64,000 nucleotides of DNA from Escarpia spicata (taxonomy: Eukaryota; Annelida; Polychaeta; Sabellida; Siboglinidae), in the NCBI GenBank assembly GCA_963995525.1, contig OZ023218.1, positions 50,634,181 to 50,698,180 of the forward strand, read 5' to 3'. Shown here piece after piece: positions 22,830 to 34,883 of this stretch. The position numbers and the translations under genes were made by a program. The notes below the pieces were generated by a model, which was not told where the DNA came from, ran no database searches, and was given only the letters and a program-made list of their open reading frames with translations. Every line of letters starts with the position of its first letter. Positions within the stretch are counted from its first letter, which is position 1.

Positions 22830-25440
22830 ACTACCTAAATAAAAAAATAATCTATTAGTATGACATAAAAAGTGTCATCGTAAATAAGCCTGATTACCTT
22901 CTTCTGTAATACAAAAACAGTGTTAACAATTGTTTGATATGTGCGGCCCCAGACTTCACAGCAGTATGATATATAAGGGAGAAATAATGATCAATATGAC
23001 ATGAACATTGATTTTTGTCATGTACATATCTTGCTCCTTACAAAATGGGAATAGTTGTTGACACTTTGGATTATATCAAACTAACATGTTCCTTCCAATT
23101 GAGCTCATGGTCAATCAAGATTCCTAAAAAACTTACAGACTCAATCAATTCTCATATTGTAAATTTTTATATCGATATTGGAATTAATGCAACATTCCGT
23201 GAACAGCACATAATTTGTCTTTGCTGCATTTAAAGACAAACCTATTTACTGAAAACTATACATGTAGTTTTTGTAACTCAGTGGTTATGTCTTTACAGAG
23301 CTGTTCAGGATCCTTCCCAGAACAAAACATATTAGTGCCATCAGCAAACAATATACATTTTAGTGTGGATGAAATATTACCGATATCATATAGTTATAGT
23401 AAAAAGAAGTTGGGGCCCAATATTAAGCCCTGTGGTACACCCCATGTCATCAATGTTAACATACTGTAGTCTATCAGCCAGTGATTGGCAACACCTCGAA
23501 TACCATACTTCTAAATTTGTTAATAGCAAATTATGGTCAATTGTGTCAAATGCTTTTTTTAAGTCAAGAAATACGCCAATAGTATACTTCTTCTGGTGTA
23601 AGGCATATGTGATTTCTTCAGTTAATTCTAGAAGAGCCATTGATGTAGACATATTAGACCTAACTTCACACTGATTGCTCGTTAAGGTATCATACTTATT
23701 AATAAATTTATCTAGCCTACTATTAAAAAATGTTCTAAGACTTTTCAAAATTGTGGAAGTAAACATACAGGTCTGAAGTTAGTAAATACATTCTTCTCAC
23801 CTGTTTTAAATATAGGGATCATTTTGGCAATCTTCATTGTACATGGGAATATACCACTGTTAAAGGACCTATTGCAGATATGTGCAAATAATCAAGTACA
23901 CATATATTTCCATTTCCAACATTTACAACGAACTTATTGAATCATTCAGTAATAGCTGTCTTATTTGTAAAGGATACACTATTACCAATGAATGAGTTTG
24001 GATAACTTGAATGTTATTGTCGTTTTTAATTAATTTCATCTAACACTTTCCAAGTACCTCTTAAATAATTTTTTTCTTTTTCCAGCAGCTTATTGTAATA
24101 AACTTTCTCACTAGATCTGAAAATTGAAGTCAGTTTGTTTTTATACTTTTTATGCCTACCTTCAACTCCTTTGGTTCTAAGCATTGAGACTGTTTGTGCA
24201 GATTATTTTTCTTTTTTGCAAGCATTTTGCAATCCTCTGGTTATCCAAGGCTTGTTCTTCTTCTTAGTTGTGTTAGAACATATTTTCTTAATGAGGCAGT
24301 TCTTGTGTGAATGTATTTACAAATATATCATAAGCTGTATCAGCATCTGTAATTTCATTCATCATCCCAGCTTACTAATCAAAGAGCCTTTTTAGGGATT
24401 CTTTGCAGCTGTCAGTCAATTTCCTTACATATCTAAATGTCTTTTATGAGTTGTTGTTAAATCTGTATAGGGACACATACAAAATATTGGTAAATGATCA
24501 CTTACATCATTTATCATTAACCCTCTAGTGATGTCAATGTTCAATATTAATTTGTAAAGATGTTATCAATTAACATTGCAGTACATTCAGTAATTCTGGT
24601 TGGATTGTCAATTAATGGATATATACCAAAATTGAACAGTATATCCACAAAATATTTGGCACTATTGTTATTATTGTACTTAAAGAGATCTATGTTAAAA
24701 TCGCCACACAGAAATATTGTTTTTAGTATTCTTAATGCTTTTAATCATCAATTCAAATTGATTACTGAACATGTCAACATTAATTCCTGGTGCTCTATAT
24801 ATACAACTAACAATTATATTATGTTTCTTGTTTACACATAATTCCACCGTGACACATAGTAAAATGTCACCAATCACCACAGACATAGTATCTACAGCCT
24901 AAAATGAAATAGAGTCGTTAACATAGATAGGTACTCCACCATCTTTCCTATTTTGTTTAGTTCTGTGTATACTGTCTTCTAGTTCTGTGTCCTCTATATC
25001 CAGATACTAATATATTGGTACATTCGCCAGACACTACCTACGTCTCACATATCGCAATAATATCAAACGGTATTTCTAATTCATATACATAATCTCTAAT
25101 TTTATCAACATTTGTGTTATGGCTTCTGGCATTAAAATGAATGAACGAAAAACCTGTTCTTATCGTTTTACTCTTAAGACTTTTTCTTCTATGTAGTAGT
25201 CACATTTTGTACAAATATTGCTGTAAACATGATTGTTTGGGTAGATTTCATTTTCGAAATCACTACGGTTGGATTCCGAAATGTTAAGAGATTTTAAATT
25301 GAAAAATGAACATTGTTCATATAAACTGTACATATTTACATTAGCATCTAGCTTTGTGTGAATATATTTTAGTTCATCATCGTCAATACCATAAAAAGGA
25401 AGAACCTTGGTGCATTTATTACAATAGAAATATAAGTTGT
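22830..25440 (-). pseudogene. Non-LTR retrotransposon (endonuclease + reverse transcriptase), decayed
   Basis: Read from 25440 down. A cysteine-containing N-terminal stretch is at about 25430-25170. An APE-type endonuclease follows: FSFIHFNARSHNTNVDKI and PFDIIAICET at about 25150-25040, SCIYRAPGINVDMFSNQFE at about 24820. Reverse transcriptase is at 23386-23766 with RSNMSTSMALLELTEEITYA and YTIGVFLDLKKAFDTIDHNL, then a damaged NIGPQLLF in place of the GVPQGSILGP block. The C-terminal region fades near 22900. Many stops and frameshifts make it inactive. Its RT is clearly different from the CR1-like copies at 22255 and 30895. Confidence 0.8.
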
Positions 25441-26274
25441 TTTACTTGTAGTTGACAGTTGATTGTTTGTTAAATTGGCCTCCAATGAGTAGGTATTTCA
25501 CACACAGCACACTGCAGTTTGTTTCCAGCCATAAAGAATAGATAATAGGTACACGTGTCGGAGCCAGTCCAATATTGTCTATTGGTCCGGGTAGAGGTGC
25601 GTGCACTTGTATCCGATAAGTGTCCCCATGTAGTACACACAAAAGAAATAGCATGTGTTTCTGTTAGACGACAATTCAATTCTGTATTTCCAATTGAGCA
25701 TACAACATATATACATATTACAGTTGACACAGTTCAAAATGGAAAAGGGAAAGTAGAAGCTCATTGCTTATTATGCACTGTCCCCCCACCATCATATGTC
25801 CATCACAACTCATGTTCTGAATGAAATGAACTCGCATAGAATTTTGACAATTTTGATATTGTGAGTGATTGTGTTTACGTGGGTCGTTCGACGACCTTCC
25901 TTAGAAGACATCGGTTTTCAGAATGTCTGGAACATCACCTATTTTGTAAGAATCAAGAGGTACAAGAAAACATTTGATTTGGAAATATTTTATTCCTGTC
26001 ATAGATACTTTGGTGATACTCTTAGCACTGTGTTGCTTCATGGAAAGACCTATTTTCAATTACAGCAGCTATTTCAGAAACGTGTTTGGAAGTATAACTG
26101 AAACATAATCAGTAACACTGAGCAATTGTCTTTGGCTATGCTAACTGTCATATATGTCCGGGAATTGGAACTAGACAAAGTGTGAGCTAAGAAATGATGA
26201 TACCTTGATGACGCTAGACACGCAATATGGTTGTTGTTAGAAAATACCATTAAAGAAATTGCGCCACCCCACAA
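25441..26274. other. No gene recognised
   Basis: Several short overlapping frames on both strands, none with recognisable domains or splice structure. Confidence 0.4.
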
Positions 26275-26680
26275 GTTTTACAAAATCTTAATGGTTATGG
26301 AGCTACGTTACCTACTTACTGATGTCCATCTCATATACCGTTGGGAAGCTTACTGTCTTCCCATTACAATGAGGTATAACGTATAGCTATTAAATGGAGC
26401 ATTATGTGTGTAGTGAATGTCAAACAAGGTCACTAACAAATAATGACTGTTCAAAATTGCACCATTCCACAATCGTTGTAGGCCTAGGTTTATAATGGTT
26501 CCGTATCTATTTGCCTACGTGCATAATGCTTATTCACATACCATTGTAAACCTTATTGTATCTTCGTACAAATGTGGTATGACACGGAACTATCAACTGG
26601 TGCTGTAAATGTGGAACAAAGGTTGAACAAGGTCACCGTCAAATTATGAATTTTCGAAATTGTGCTATTCTGGAAATGTT
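26275..26680 (+). repeat. Diverged ~200-bp direct duplication
   Basis: 26275-26470 and about 26480-26680 share order and motifs: TTTATAATGGTT/TTAATGGTTATGG, a GTAAACCTTATTGTATCTTC/GAAGCTTACTGTCTTCCCAT pair, an ACTATCAACTGG/AGCTATTAAATGG pair and (A)ACAAGGTCAC followed by AAAAT.G.AC/ATT. Identity is modest. An AT microsatellite (26753-26797) follows. Confidence 0.5.
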
Positions 26681-26751
26681 AAGACACATTTTTCTAACGA
26701 TTGTTTTGAAGTCAAACGATGAAAAGTATAATTATTTAAGTTTTAGAATAT

Positions 26752-26792
<41 letters not shown>

Positions 26793-26886
26793 TATACGCC
26801 ATATGTTTGTCAAAATTGCACATTCTACGAAGCATAATTAATACGAGCTGATATCACAATCAGTATCACGCATACCTAGTACGGCA

Positions 26887-27063
26887 ATGAGAAAGAACAC
26901 TGGTTCGACAGATTGGTCTGTCTGTATTGTATGTTCGAAGAATTCACACAGCAAAGACAAAAGGTTGCATAAAATTGAAACATTTGAACGGGCAACCAAC
27001 CTGAAGAAGGCTGCATGTCAAAGAGGAGACGAAGAAATGATACACAGTCCAGAGGTCACGTAA
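26887..27063 (+). CDS. N-terminal fragment of an uncharacterised transposon-like protein, running into an array
   Basis: ATG at 26887; 58 codons to TAA at 27061. The protein has a CxxC pair and a basic helix: STDWSVCIVCSKNSHSKDKR, then LHKIETFERATNLKKAACQR and GDEEMI. The pattern C(I/V)VC...KLHK...F.R...L..(A/C)A...GD resembles the N-terminus of the same kind of multi-copy protein as the pseudogene at 20725-22125 (from memory; not verified). The stop codon lies in the first unit of the 24-bp array, so the natural downstream coding sequence has been replaced. It is either a truncated gene or one exon whose donor has been lost. Confidence 0.5.
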   Translation: MRKNTGSTDWSVCIVCSKNSHSKDKRLHKIETFERATNLKKAACQRGDEEMIHSPEVT

Positions 27064-28860
27064 TCACAGAGTCTAGGTTGCCCACCTAATCACAGATTCC
27101 AGAAGTCTCGTAATCACAGAGTCCAGAGGTCACGTAATCACAGAGTCCAGAGGTCACGTAATCACAGAGTCCACAGGTCACGTAATCACAGCCCAGAGGT
27201 CACGTAATCACAGTCCAGAGGTCACGTAATCACACAGTCCAGACGTCACGTAATCACAGAGTCCACAGGGCACGTATTCACAGAGTCCAGAGGTCGCGTA
27301 ATCACAGAGTCCACAGGTCAAGTAATAACAGAGTTAAGAGGTCACGTAATCACAGAGTCCATAGGTCATGTTATCGCAGATTCCGGACGTCACGTAATCA
27401 CAGAGTCCACAGGTCACGTAATCACAGTCCAGAGGTCACGTAATCACAGAGTCTAGGTTGCCCACCTAATCACAGATTCCAGAAGTCACGTAATCACAGA
27501 GTCCAGATGTCACGTAATCACAGAGTCCAGAGGTCACGTAATCACAGAGTCCACAGGTCACGTAATAACATATTTCAGAGGTCACGTAATCACAGAGTCC
27601 AGAAGTCATGTAATCACAGAGTCCAGAGGTCACGTAATCACAGAGTCCAAATGTCACGTAATCACAGAGTTCAGAGAACTCGTAATCACAGGGTCCACAG
27701 GTCACGTAATCACACAGTTCAGAGGTCACGTAATCACAAAGTCCACAGGTCACGTAATCACAGTCCAGAGGGCACGTAATCACAGAGTCCACAGGTCACG
27801 TAATCACAGTCCAGAGGTCACGTAATCACAGAGTCTAGGTTGCCCACCTAATCACAGATTCCAGAAGTCTCGTAATCACAGAGTCCAGAGGTCACGTAAT
27901 CACAGAGTCCACAGGTCACGTAATCACAGTCCAGAGGTCACGTAATCACAGAGTCCACAGGTCACGTAATCACAGAGTTAAGAGGTCACGTAATCACAGA
28001 GTCCATAGGTCATGTTATCACAGAGTCCATAGGTCACGTAATCACAGAGTCCAGAAGTAACGTAATCACAGAGTTCAGAGGTCACCTAATCACAGAGGCC
28101 ACAGGTCTTGTAATAACAGAGTCCAGAAGTCATGTAATCACAGAGTCCAGAGGTCACGTAATCACAGAGTCCAAATGTCACGTAATCACAGAGTTCAGAG
28201 GACACGTAATCACAGGGTCCACAGGTCACGTAATCACACAGTTCAGAGGTCACGTAATCACACAGTCCACAGGTCACGTAATCACACAGTCCAGAGGTCA
28301 CATATTCACAGAGTTCACAGGTCACGTAATCACACAGTCCAGAGGTCACGTAATCATAGAGTCCATAGGTCACGTAATCTCAGAGTCCAGAGGTCACGTA
28401 ATCACAGAGTCCACAGGTCACGTAATAACAGAGTTCAGAGGTCACGTAATCACAGAGTCCAGAAGTCATGTAATCACAGAGTCCAGAGGTCACGTAATCA
28501 CAGAGTCCAAAATGTCACGTAATCACAGAGTTCAGAGAACACGTAATCACAGGGTCCACAGGTCACGTAATCACACAGTTAAGAGGTCACGTAATCACAC
28601 AGTCCACAGGTCACGTAATCACACAGTCCAGAGGTCACGTATTCATAGAGTCCACAGGTCACGTAATCACAGTCCAGAGGTCACGTAATCACAGAGTCCA
28701 CAGGTCACGTAATCACAGAGTCCAGAGGTCACGTAATCACAAAGTCCACAGGTCACGTAATCACAGTCCAGAGGTCACGTAATCACAGAGTCCAGAGGTC
28801 ACGTAATCACAGAGTCTAGGTTGCCCACCTAATCACAGATTCCAGTAGTCTCGTACACGA
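27045..28860 (+). repeat. 24-bp array (about 75 copies) with higher-order structure
   Basis: The unit is GTCACGTAATCACAGAGTCC plus AGAG. A marked variant, GTCTAGGTTGCCCACCTAATC, occurs at 27071, 27451, 27833 and 28813, spaced 380, 382 and 980 bp. A TCCAAATGTCACG variant recurs at about 27646, 28170 and 28506. These show duplication of multi-unit blocks. The 24-bp period keeps frames open on both strands; none is a gene. Confidence 0.93.
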
Positions 28861-29094
28861 TACTATTATATGAAGTTTCCACTTCCAGGTGCATGTCCAT
28901 GTTCAAGTAAGTGTTGCTAGTTTCGACTCGTTCGACTCGAAACAAAATTCGAAATAGTTCGCAGTTTGTTTATTAATTTCAACAAAACGAAGTATCACAA
29001 GTGCACCAATGAACTAGGATATTATAGGGGATACTTGATAGCTTTGCTTTTTCGGGAAATTAGTCAGAAAAGCCAGGAGGATAACAATCGATAA

Positions 29095-29490
29095 CAATCA
29101 AAATGATATTGCAGCTTTAACCGAAGATACCCGGACATTTCCCGGAAATCGAAACTGTTTCCGAGAAAATGAATTGACTCACAATCACGCAATAACCACT
29201 GTGCTACTTCCTGCTTCATGCGGGTAGACGTACATAGATCGACTCGACGTTAATCGAAGCTGCAGCAATGGGCAAACATAAGGGTCGAAACAGTAATGGT
29301 GTAAATGGAGCCGTGGCTACGAATGAAGCTACAAATATACAACCCGGCTTCCCCGAAGAGCCGGGTTCAGCGTTACCTAGCGGAGACCAGGTAAGTACTA
29401 TTTAACAGAAACGTTATCGCTGGTCAGAGCCAGCAATAGCACTACTTTGTGGTGTCTTAATAATATTATACTTGAAAGTACTTAACGTGT
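29095..29490 (+). repeat. Segmental duplicate, copy 1 (promoter, first exon, intron start)
   Basis: Similar throughout to 52285-52650: shared landmarks include CCGGAAATCGAAAC, CTTCATGCGGGTAGACGTA, GATCGACTCGACGTTAATCG, the 41-codon exon, and post-donor TGTGGTGTC.TAATAATATT. Here it ends near 29490 and is followed by unrelated sequence. Confidence 0.85.
29268..29390 (+). CDS. Predicted first coding exon (41 codons), paralogue of 52422-52544
   Basis: ATG at 29268; the frame runs 41 codons (MGKHKGRNSNGVNGAVATNE, then ATNIQPGFPEEPGSALPSGD and Q) to a consensus donor GTAAGT at 29391, phase 0. It differs from the second copy by seven amino acids but only a few silent changes, so constraint looks weak. 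No second exon like 52731-53114 is found downstream, where a fold-back element starts at about 29539. The protein is small, basic at the start and not a domain I recognise. It is probably an orphan 5' end, possibly still transcribed from the duplicated promoter. Confidence 0.5.
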
Positions 29491-29538
29491 TTCACGAAAT
29501 GGTCGAGTGAAAAATGTTAAGAATATAATCTACAAAAC

Positions 29539-29784
29539 GAGCATGAAGGTAAAGTTAAATATGCGCAAGTCATAGATGATGGGGAAAATCAGACTGGTTT
29601 TTTTTAAATCTGACAAACGGATTTCCGGAAAATATATAATTTATAGAAACGGAAAATCCGTCTAGTTTTTGGTAAATCCGTCCGGTTTCTGGAAAATTCG
29701 GCGATTTTCTGGAAATCCGTTCGTCAGATTAAAAAAAAAACCGTCTGACCTTCCCCATCATCTATGACTTTACCGTCATGCTCA
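29539..29784. mobile_element. Fold-back miniature element with TCCG-rich core
   Basis: The left arm (GAGCATGAAGGTAAAG at 29539, then GTCATAGATGATGGGGAA at 29569) matches the reverse complement of the right arm (CATCTATGACTTTACCGTCA to 29784), with about 60 bp paired including a poly-T tract and TCTGAC(A/G)AACGGATTTCC. The centre has several AAATCCGT/GGAAAATTCGG-like repeats. An AT microsatellite of about 120 bp begins immediately after. Confidence 0.75.
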
Positions 29785-29907
<123 letters not shown>

Positions 29908-30894
29908 CGGGCCTGCATGCATTTAAAACAGCCGAGATACCAAATCGAAACTGAAAATCGGTGGGTGCCAGGGTCTGGCAGATATAGCATGAGTCTTCGG
30001 GCAACAACTCTTGGCGCTGTGAGACAGGTTCAGTGTGAGGCGTTCTTCTGTGAAGTACATCGGTTTGGATATCGATGGCATCACTGTATGTGTTCGTTGT
30101 CTTCGATGGTACTGCATACCAGCTTCCTGACATTTTGCTGTACATCTGCATCTACCTATACCGGAGACAAACTGACAATTAGCATGGCTCTGACATGTAT
30201 TATATTTTATATGTGATGACACATTTATCAAAAGTCTATAGTATACACGGTAGTTGTATTCAGTTCAACTTTAACTTTTAGCAGTGTCCATGAAAAAATA
30301 CATTAATTATCCAGCATTGTTACAGTGGTAGGGTTTAATTGTCTTTGTGTTGCTCATAGTGAGTGGTAGCCAGGTGAGTTCTTGCATCTGTCGCGACACA
30401 CACATTTTATATAGTTGGGGATGTTAGGGCATTATAGGGACTGTTTGGTTCAGATTCTTCTAAAAACACCAAATTTGGCCCAGATGTCACCCATACCATT
30501 TTTTTTTTGACGGGCGCCAAGACGGGCGTCCCCCGGGGTCGCCATATTGGCGAAATGCAATTTGTCCGCCACCCGGGTTAGAGGTCAATCGTAGGTAAAA
30601 ACCAAAAGGGCTAGAATCACGAATAATGCCACTTTTTAGGGGTTTTCTGGGTCGGGGAATCCGATTCTGAGCTTATTTCGACGAATTAAAGTCACTGTTA
30701 CCCCACAAGGTCATCCTAAAGGTCACATTGGATCAGCAATGTTTATTGGAGGTACAGTAATCGTCATAATTATATTTGAAACCATTCTTTAGTTTTTGGG
30801 TGTCTAGTTTTCACAACACATGCTTTATAGTGGTGTACCTTATGTCTGTTGAAAACTCATTGATACTAACTAGTTTTCCATTTCCTACTTTTCA
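29908..30894. other. No gene recognised
   Basis: Short frames only; includes a GC-rich stretch near 30505-30545 (GACGGGCGCCAAGACGGGCG) with no clear role. Confidence 0.4.
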
Positions 30895-33566
30895 GCTTTA
30901 TTTATAAAATACTAGAAAAGGTTGTAGCAAGTCGTCTAAGGTCTCACATTATCACAAATATCTTAACTAATGTGTCACAATCGGCATATAGACAGTTTCA
31001 TTCAACAGAGACTGCCTCTTAAAGGTTCATAATGACATTAACTTGAACAATAATAATGATCAAGTGACTGCACTTACCTTATTATATATCTCTGCCGCTT
31101 TTGACACGATTGATCACAGCATTCGCATTGAACGCCCATTAAAGTGGTACGGCATATCTGGCACAGCTCTAAGCTGGTTTTCTTCATATCTAACTGATGG
31201 ATACCAAACTATAAAGATTGGGAACTGCTTTTCAGCTGTACTGCCGGCTTTATTAGGTGTTCCCCAGGATTCTGTTCTTGGGCCTTTGCATTTTACTCTT
31301 TACACCACGCCACTAAGCTCTGTTATACAAAGACATAACTTGGATCATCATCTTTATGCTGATGATACTCAGATCTACATTTCGTTGGCTACCCCGGATA
31401 CAAATCGCTCCCTTAACCAACTTAGTGATTGCCTTCAAGATATCTTCCACTGGATGACTGACAGCAAGTTGAAATTAAATGCAAATAAAACTGAATTGAT
31501 CATTATTGGTACTCCAATGCGGCGTAGTAAACTGGATGGTTTTTTCCCTACGCGTATTTTGGATCAGTATATCACGTCAGCAACATCGGTGCGGAATCTA
31601 GAAGTGATCTTTGATAGTAACTTCAATTTCCGACAACACATATCTCAAACATGCCGCTGCTGTTTTTATGTGATCTTCGCCGTATTCGCCGGTATATGTC
31701 ATTTTCTGTTGCTAAAACTATTGCAACAGCGCTTGTTAGCAGCAGACTTGACTATTGCAATTCCCTCCTTTATAATATCGCTAGCAAGTGTAACATGTTG
31801 AAATCTTATTTGTTCGCTTATTGCTAGAGTGCACCACATTACATTGATGTTCACCGTTAGCTCGACTTTAAATTACCGTCAGCTCGACTTTAATTATTGT
31901 GCGACGTAGCGCGTCTCATCCGGGCACCACAACAGCCATGTTCGCGTCTTGTTGCGGTAAAACTATTCAAATCAACGGTAATAATTGCATTTTAAGCCAC
32001 ACACCTTATTTATTTACGTCCGACTTATACGATTACTAGTGCTGTTTGTGACGTAGATCAATATTGTTTACTCAATAGACCGTTAGATGTTCTGTATTCC
32101 GTTTGCTGTGCTAATCAATATGTCAACAAGTGCCCGTACCCGTAGGCCAGGCTTGCGTCGATGACACTGACGGCTGACAATTTAATAGTAACCATAGACT
32201 ATGCTCAGCGAATATTCGTTAGCCTTTTGTATGCGTTCGTAATTGTAATAATAACATATGTCACCATGTTGATACAGGCAATTGCCGTGTAGTTTTGTAC
32301 TTGCCACTGTAGGCTAATTACTGCATGATGAGCTCATGTTATAATATAGGCAAGATTCCCGCATGGGATATCACAAAACTTCAGCGTGTCCCGTATGCTA
32401 CTGTAGCCGTAGCCAGGCGCAATCATTGCTACGCTTACACTGTAGGCCCTATTTATAGGCTGTCATTTTGAGTAATTATACAATCGTCGCAGTTATACAC
32501 AGGCATTCTAGGCATGTTACTATATCAGTCGATCCATTTTACAGCGTGCTGAACAACCGCGGGCACACTCAAGAAGTGAACTAGCCTACAAATGTAGACT
32601 GTGGACCACCGCATGACTGTCGCCTCTCAGGGGTGCGTTTGTGAAATGATGCCTTCTAGACTATATTGTACCTGATTATATAATCATTATATAATAATAT
32701 GTCGTGTTAACAATCGTTGCGTGTAGTTAGTTTACTGCGTATTGTTAGTTAATTATCAATGTATACTGCATTTGCTAGGCTAACTAGATCTACCTTTTGT
32801 TCAGACGGACCAACTGAAACTGATAACATGCATGCATGATGATGGTAACGTAGTACGTAGCAGACTGCAATTGTAGACAACCTCTCACCGGTCCTATAAT
32901 GTAATGCATGTAAAATGGCGCATCTATTCACTCTATTTTGCATTCCGTTGTCAGGGTGTGAACTTGTTTCCTGTCAATAAACCTGCAACCCCGACAAAGT
33001 TTCGAGTTGTCACACAAGGATATCACAAAACTTCAGCGTGTCCTAAATTGTCTAGCAAGAGTAGTTACAAGATCTCCTCGTTTTTCTCGCTCTGTACCAC
33101 TTTTGAAGTCTTTGCATTGGCTTCCTGTACGATATCGTATACTATTTAAGATCTGTACCATTACATACCAGGCCCTGTCCAGTAAGCAACCATCTTATTT
33201 GCATTCATTGCTTACTCTTGTAAGAAAACCTATCCAGCTTCAATCATCTAGTTCTGACTTACTTTTTGTTCCTAGAGTCAACACTAACATTGGAACAAGG
33301 GATTTTTCTGTTGCTGCACCAACTGTTTGGAATATGCTCTCTCTTAGTGTTAGATCAGTTGAAAATATTACAAAATTCCGTCGTCATTTAAAAACATCTT
33401 TACAACCTTGCTTATCCACCGTAGCTCCCTAGCACCTTGACCCATCTGTTGACAACTGGAATACTACTTATGGCTTTTGAGATTGACCAATCCTTTTGTT
33501 TAGATGCGCCTCTGAGCTTGGTTTCCAAGGATTTAGGCGCAATAGAAGTTATATTATTATTATGTG
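30895..33566 (+). pseudogene. CR1-like LINE (reverse transcriptase to 3' end), split by an insertion
   Basis: The RT fragment starts at about 30898 (LLYKILEKVVASRLRSHI), has one stop near 31020, and then stays open from 31043. It shows LYISAAFDTIDHSI, GVPQDSVLGPLHF and the active-site block HHLYADDTQIYIS. A frameshift near 31668 moves it to CDLRRIRRYMSFSVAKTIAT and SSRLDYCNSLLYNIASK at 31797. The coding continues 1.2 kb later at 33018 (DITKLQRVLNCLARVVTRSP) and ends with HWLPVRYRILFKICTITYQA, VRSVENITKFRRHLKTSLQ and a stop at 33432. The 3' UTR runs to an ATTATTATTATG tail near 33566. It is 5' truncated, frameshifted and interrupted, hence immobile. Confidence 0.85.
31800..33012. mobile_element. 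~1.2-kb insertion splitting the LINE
   Basis: The sequence separates two adjoining parts of the LINE ORF. It holds no reading frame of note. A 26-bp piece of the LINE itself (GGATATCACAAAACTTCAGC...) occurs inside it at 32366 as well as at its proper place at 33019, so the insertion involved local duplication. I found no clear terminal repeats. Confidence 0.5.
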
Positions 33567-34469
33567 TGAAAATCGTCGCCAGCAGTCCTAAATGCTATAT
33601 TCTCAATGCTAACAGAACTAATGAATCATAGAGCTGGGACACTCCGGTCCGCGCCATTTTGTAAATTTACGGCGCCCTCACACGGATAGAACCACGTTTT
33701 TTTTACTAACAAGTATTTCTTATATTTTATTTTCTTAAAACGATATTTACAAACATTTGTACAAAACTTTACTCTTGTGACATTTGTAAGATTGTTCATA
33801 CCGTAGTTTTTCGTAGAAAAATTACGCTAAATCAACCAAACTGACTTCCACTGGCCAGCAAGTTAACGGTTAGGATACTTGTGTTGATTTGTATTTTATG
33901 TATCCATTAACTCGCTAATATAAGAAATCAAGTGTTTGTCACAATATTAGATCTTACCATTGTGTATCGAAAGCTAATGTTTTAAAATCCAAACACGAGC
34001 GATTAATTGGACCAAAATTCGTAGTACTTAATAGAACAAACCGTTTTCGGAAACACCCTCAAGACATTTTACGCAGTGGATATATATTCTAACTAAATAA
34101 CAGTTATTGTATTAATTATTTGCTTACATATTGTTAGACAAATTATAATAAATTTATGTAATAATTGTTACAGATTATTAGGCATTTGTGCTTGAGAGAT
34201 TTGAAAATGTGTGGTATGGAAAACCAAAGATGACATTGTTCATAATTTTGTGGCCAAGGCGTAACGGTAGATCTTGGTTGATTTATTAGTGAAAAATTCA
34301 TAGTTAGTAAGATAGCATTATAAATCCGAAATTTCTGTTTGAGTAATTATATTAAGTAAAGTTAGCAACTGTTGTTGAACATATTACCCATAATATTAGT
34401 ACACATAGTCATATTATGAAGATTGCCTAGAAAATAGTCATACATCTTTTTTAAGAACGGGTCACTGAT
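33567..34469. other. AT-rich non-coding DNA
   Basis: No gene or repeat recognised. Confidence 0.4.
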
Positions 34470-34883
34470 ATGGAGCAATGTGTCATTTGTCAAAAAGGTG
34501 GTAGTGGCTTAATGGTTAAACTTAGAAAGAAAGGGGTAGATTCATTGGTGGCGGTGTCAAAACTATGAGGTGATGGGTTGGCTGAACAATTCAGTTATGC
34601 AAGTGATCATTATGTCCATGACAAATGTGGAAAGACTTACACTGCCTCAAGAAATGTGACTAATTCATCTCAGGCAACAAACCAGGTTGTTGCATCAGAA
34701 TGTATGCCAACTCGTACGACCTCGAGAGGTTACGATTATCAAACTCACTGTCGCATCAAACAGGACAACATTGATATGGCCAAATTCATGACCTTTCTGC
34801 AAAATCACAACCCATTTTCCAATGACAATGACGAGCACCTGCAAAATGAAGTTTACAGCCCAGGGGGAGGACCGGAAGTGTAG
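34470..34883 (+). pseudogene. N-terminal fragment of an uncharacterised transposon-like protein, one nonsense codon
   Basis: ATG at 34470 starts MEQCVICQKGGSGLMVKLRK and KGVDSLVAVSKL, then TGA at 34566. The same frame continues GDGLAEQFSYASDHYVHDKC, GKTYTASRN, then YDYQTHCRIKQDNIDMAKFM and FLQNHNPFSNDNDEHLQNEV, ending at TAG 34881. The CxxC start, the YVHDKC..TYT block, the F/Y..HC block and the FL..HNPF block occur in this order in a family of multi-copy uncharacterised invertebrate proteins (from memory). The single stop and abrupt end suggest a recently dead or partial copy; recoding or polymorphism at the TGA is possible. Confidence 0.55.

Noticed and set aside
27045..28860. CRISPR-like appearance of short regular repeats
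   Set aside because: Repeats are contiguous with no unique spacers, there are no cas genes, and the genome is animal.
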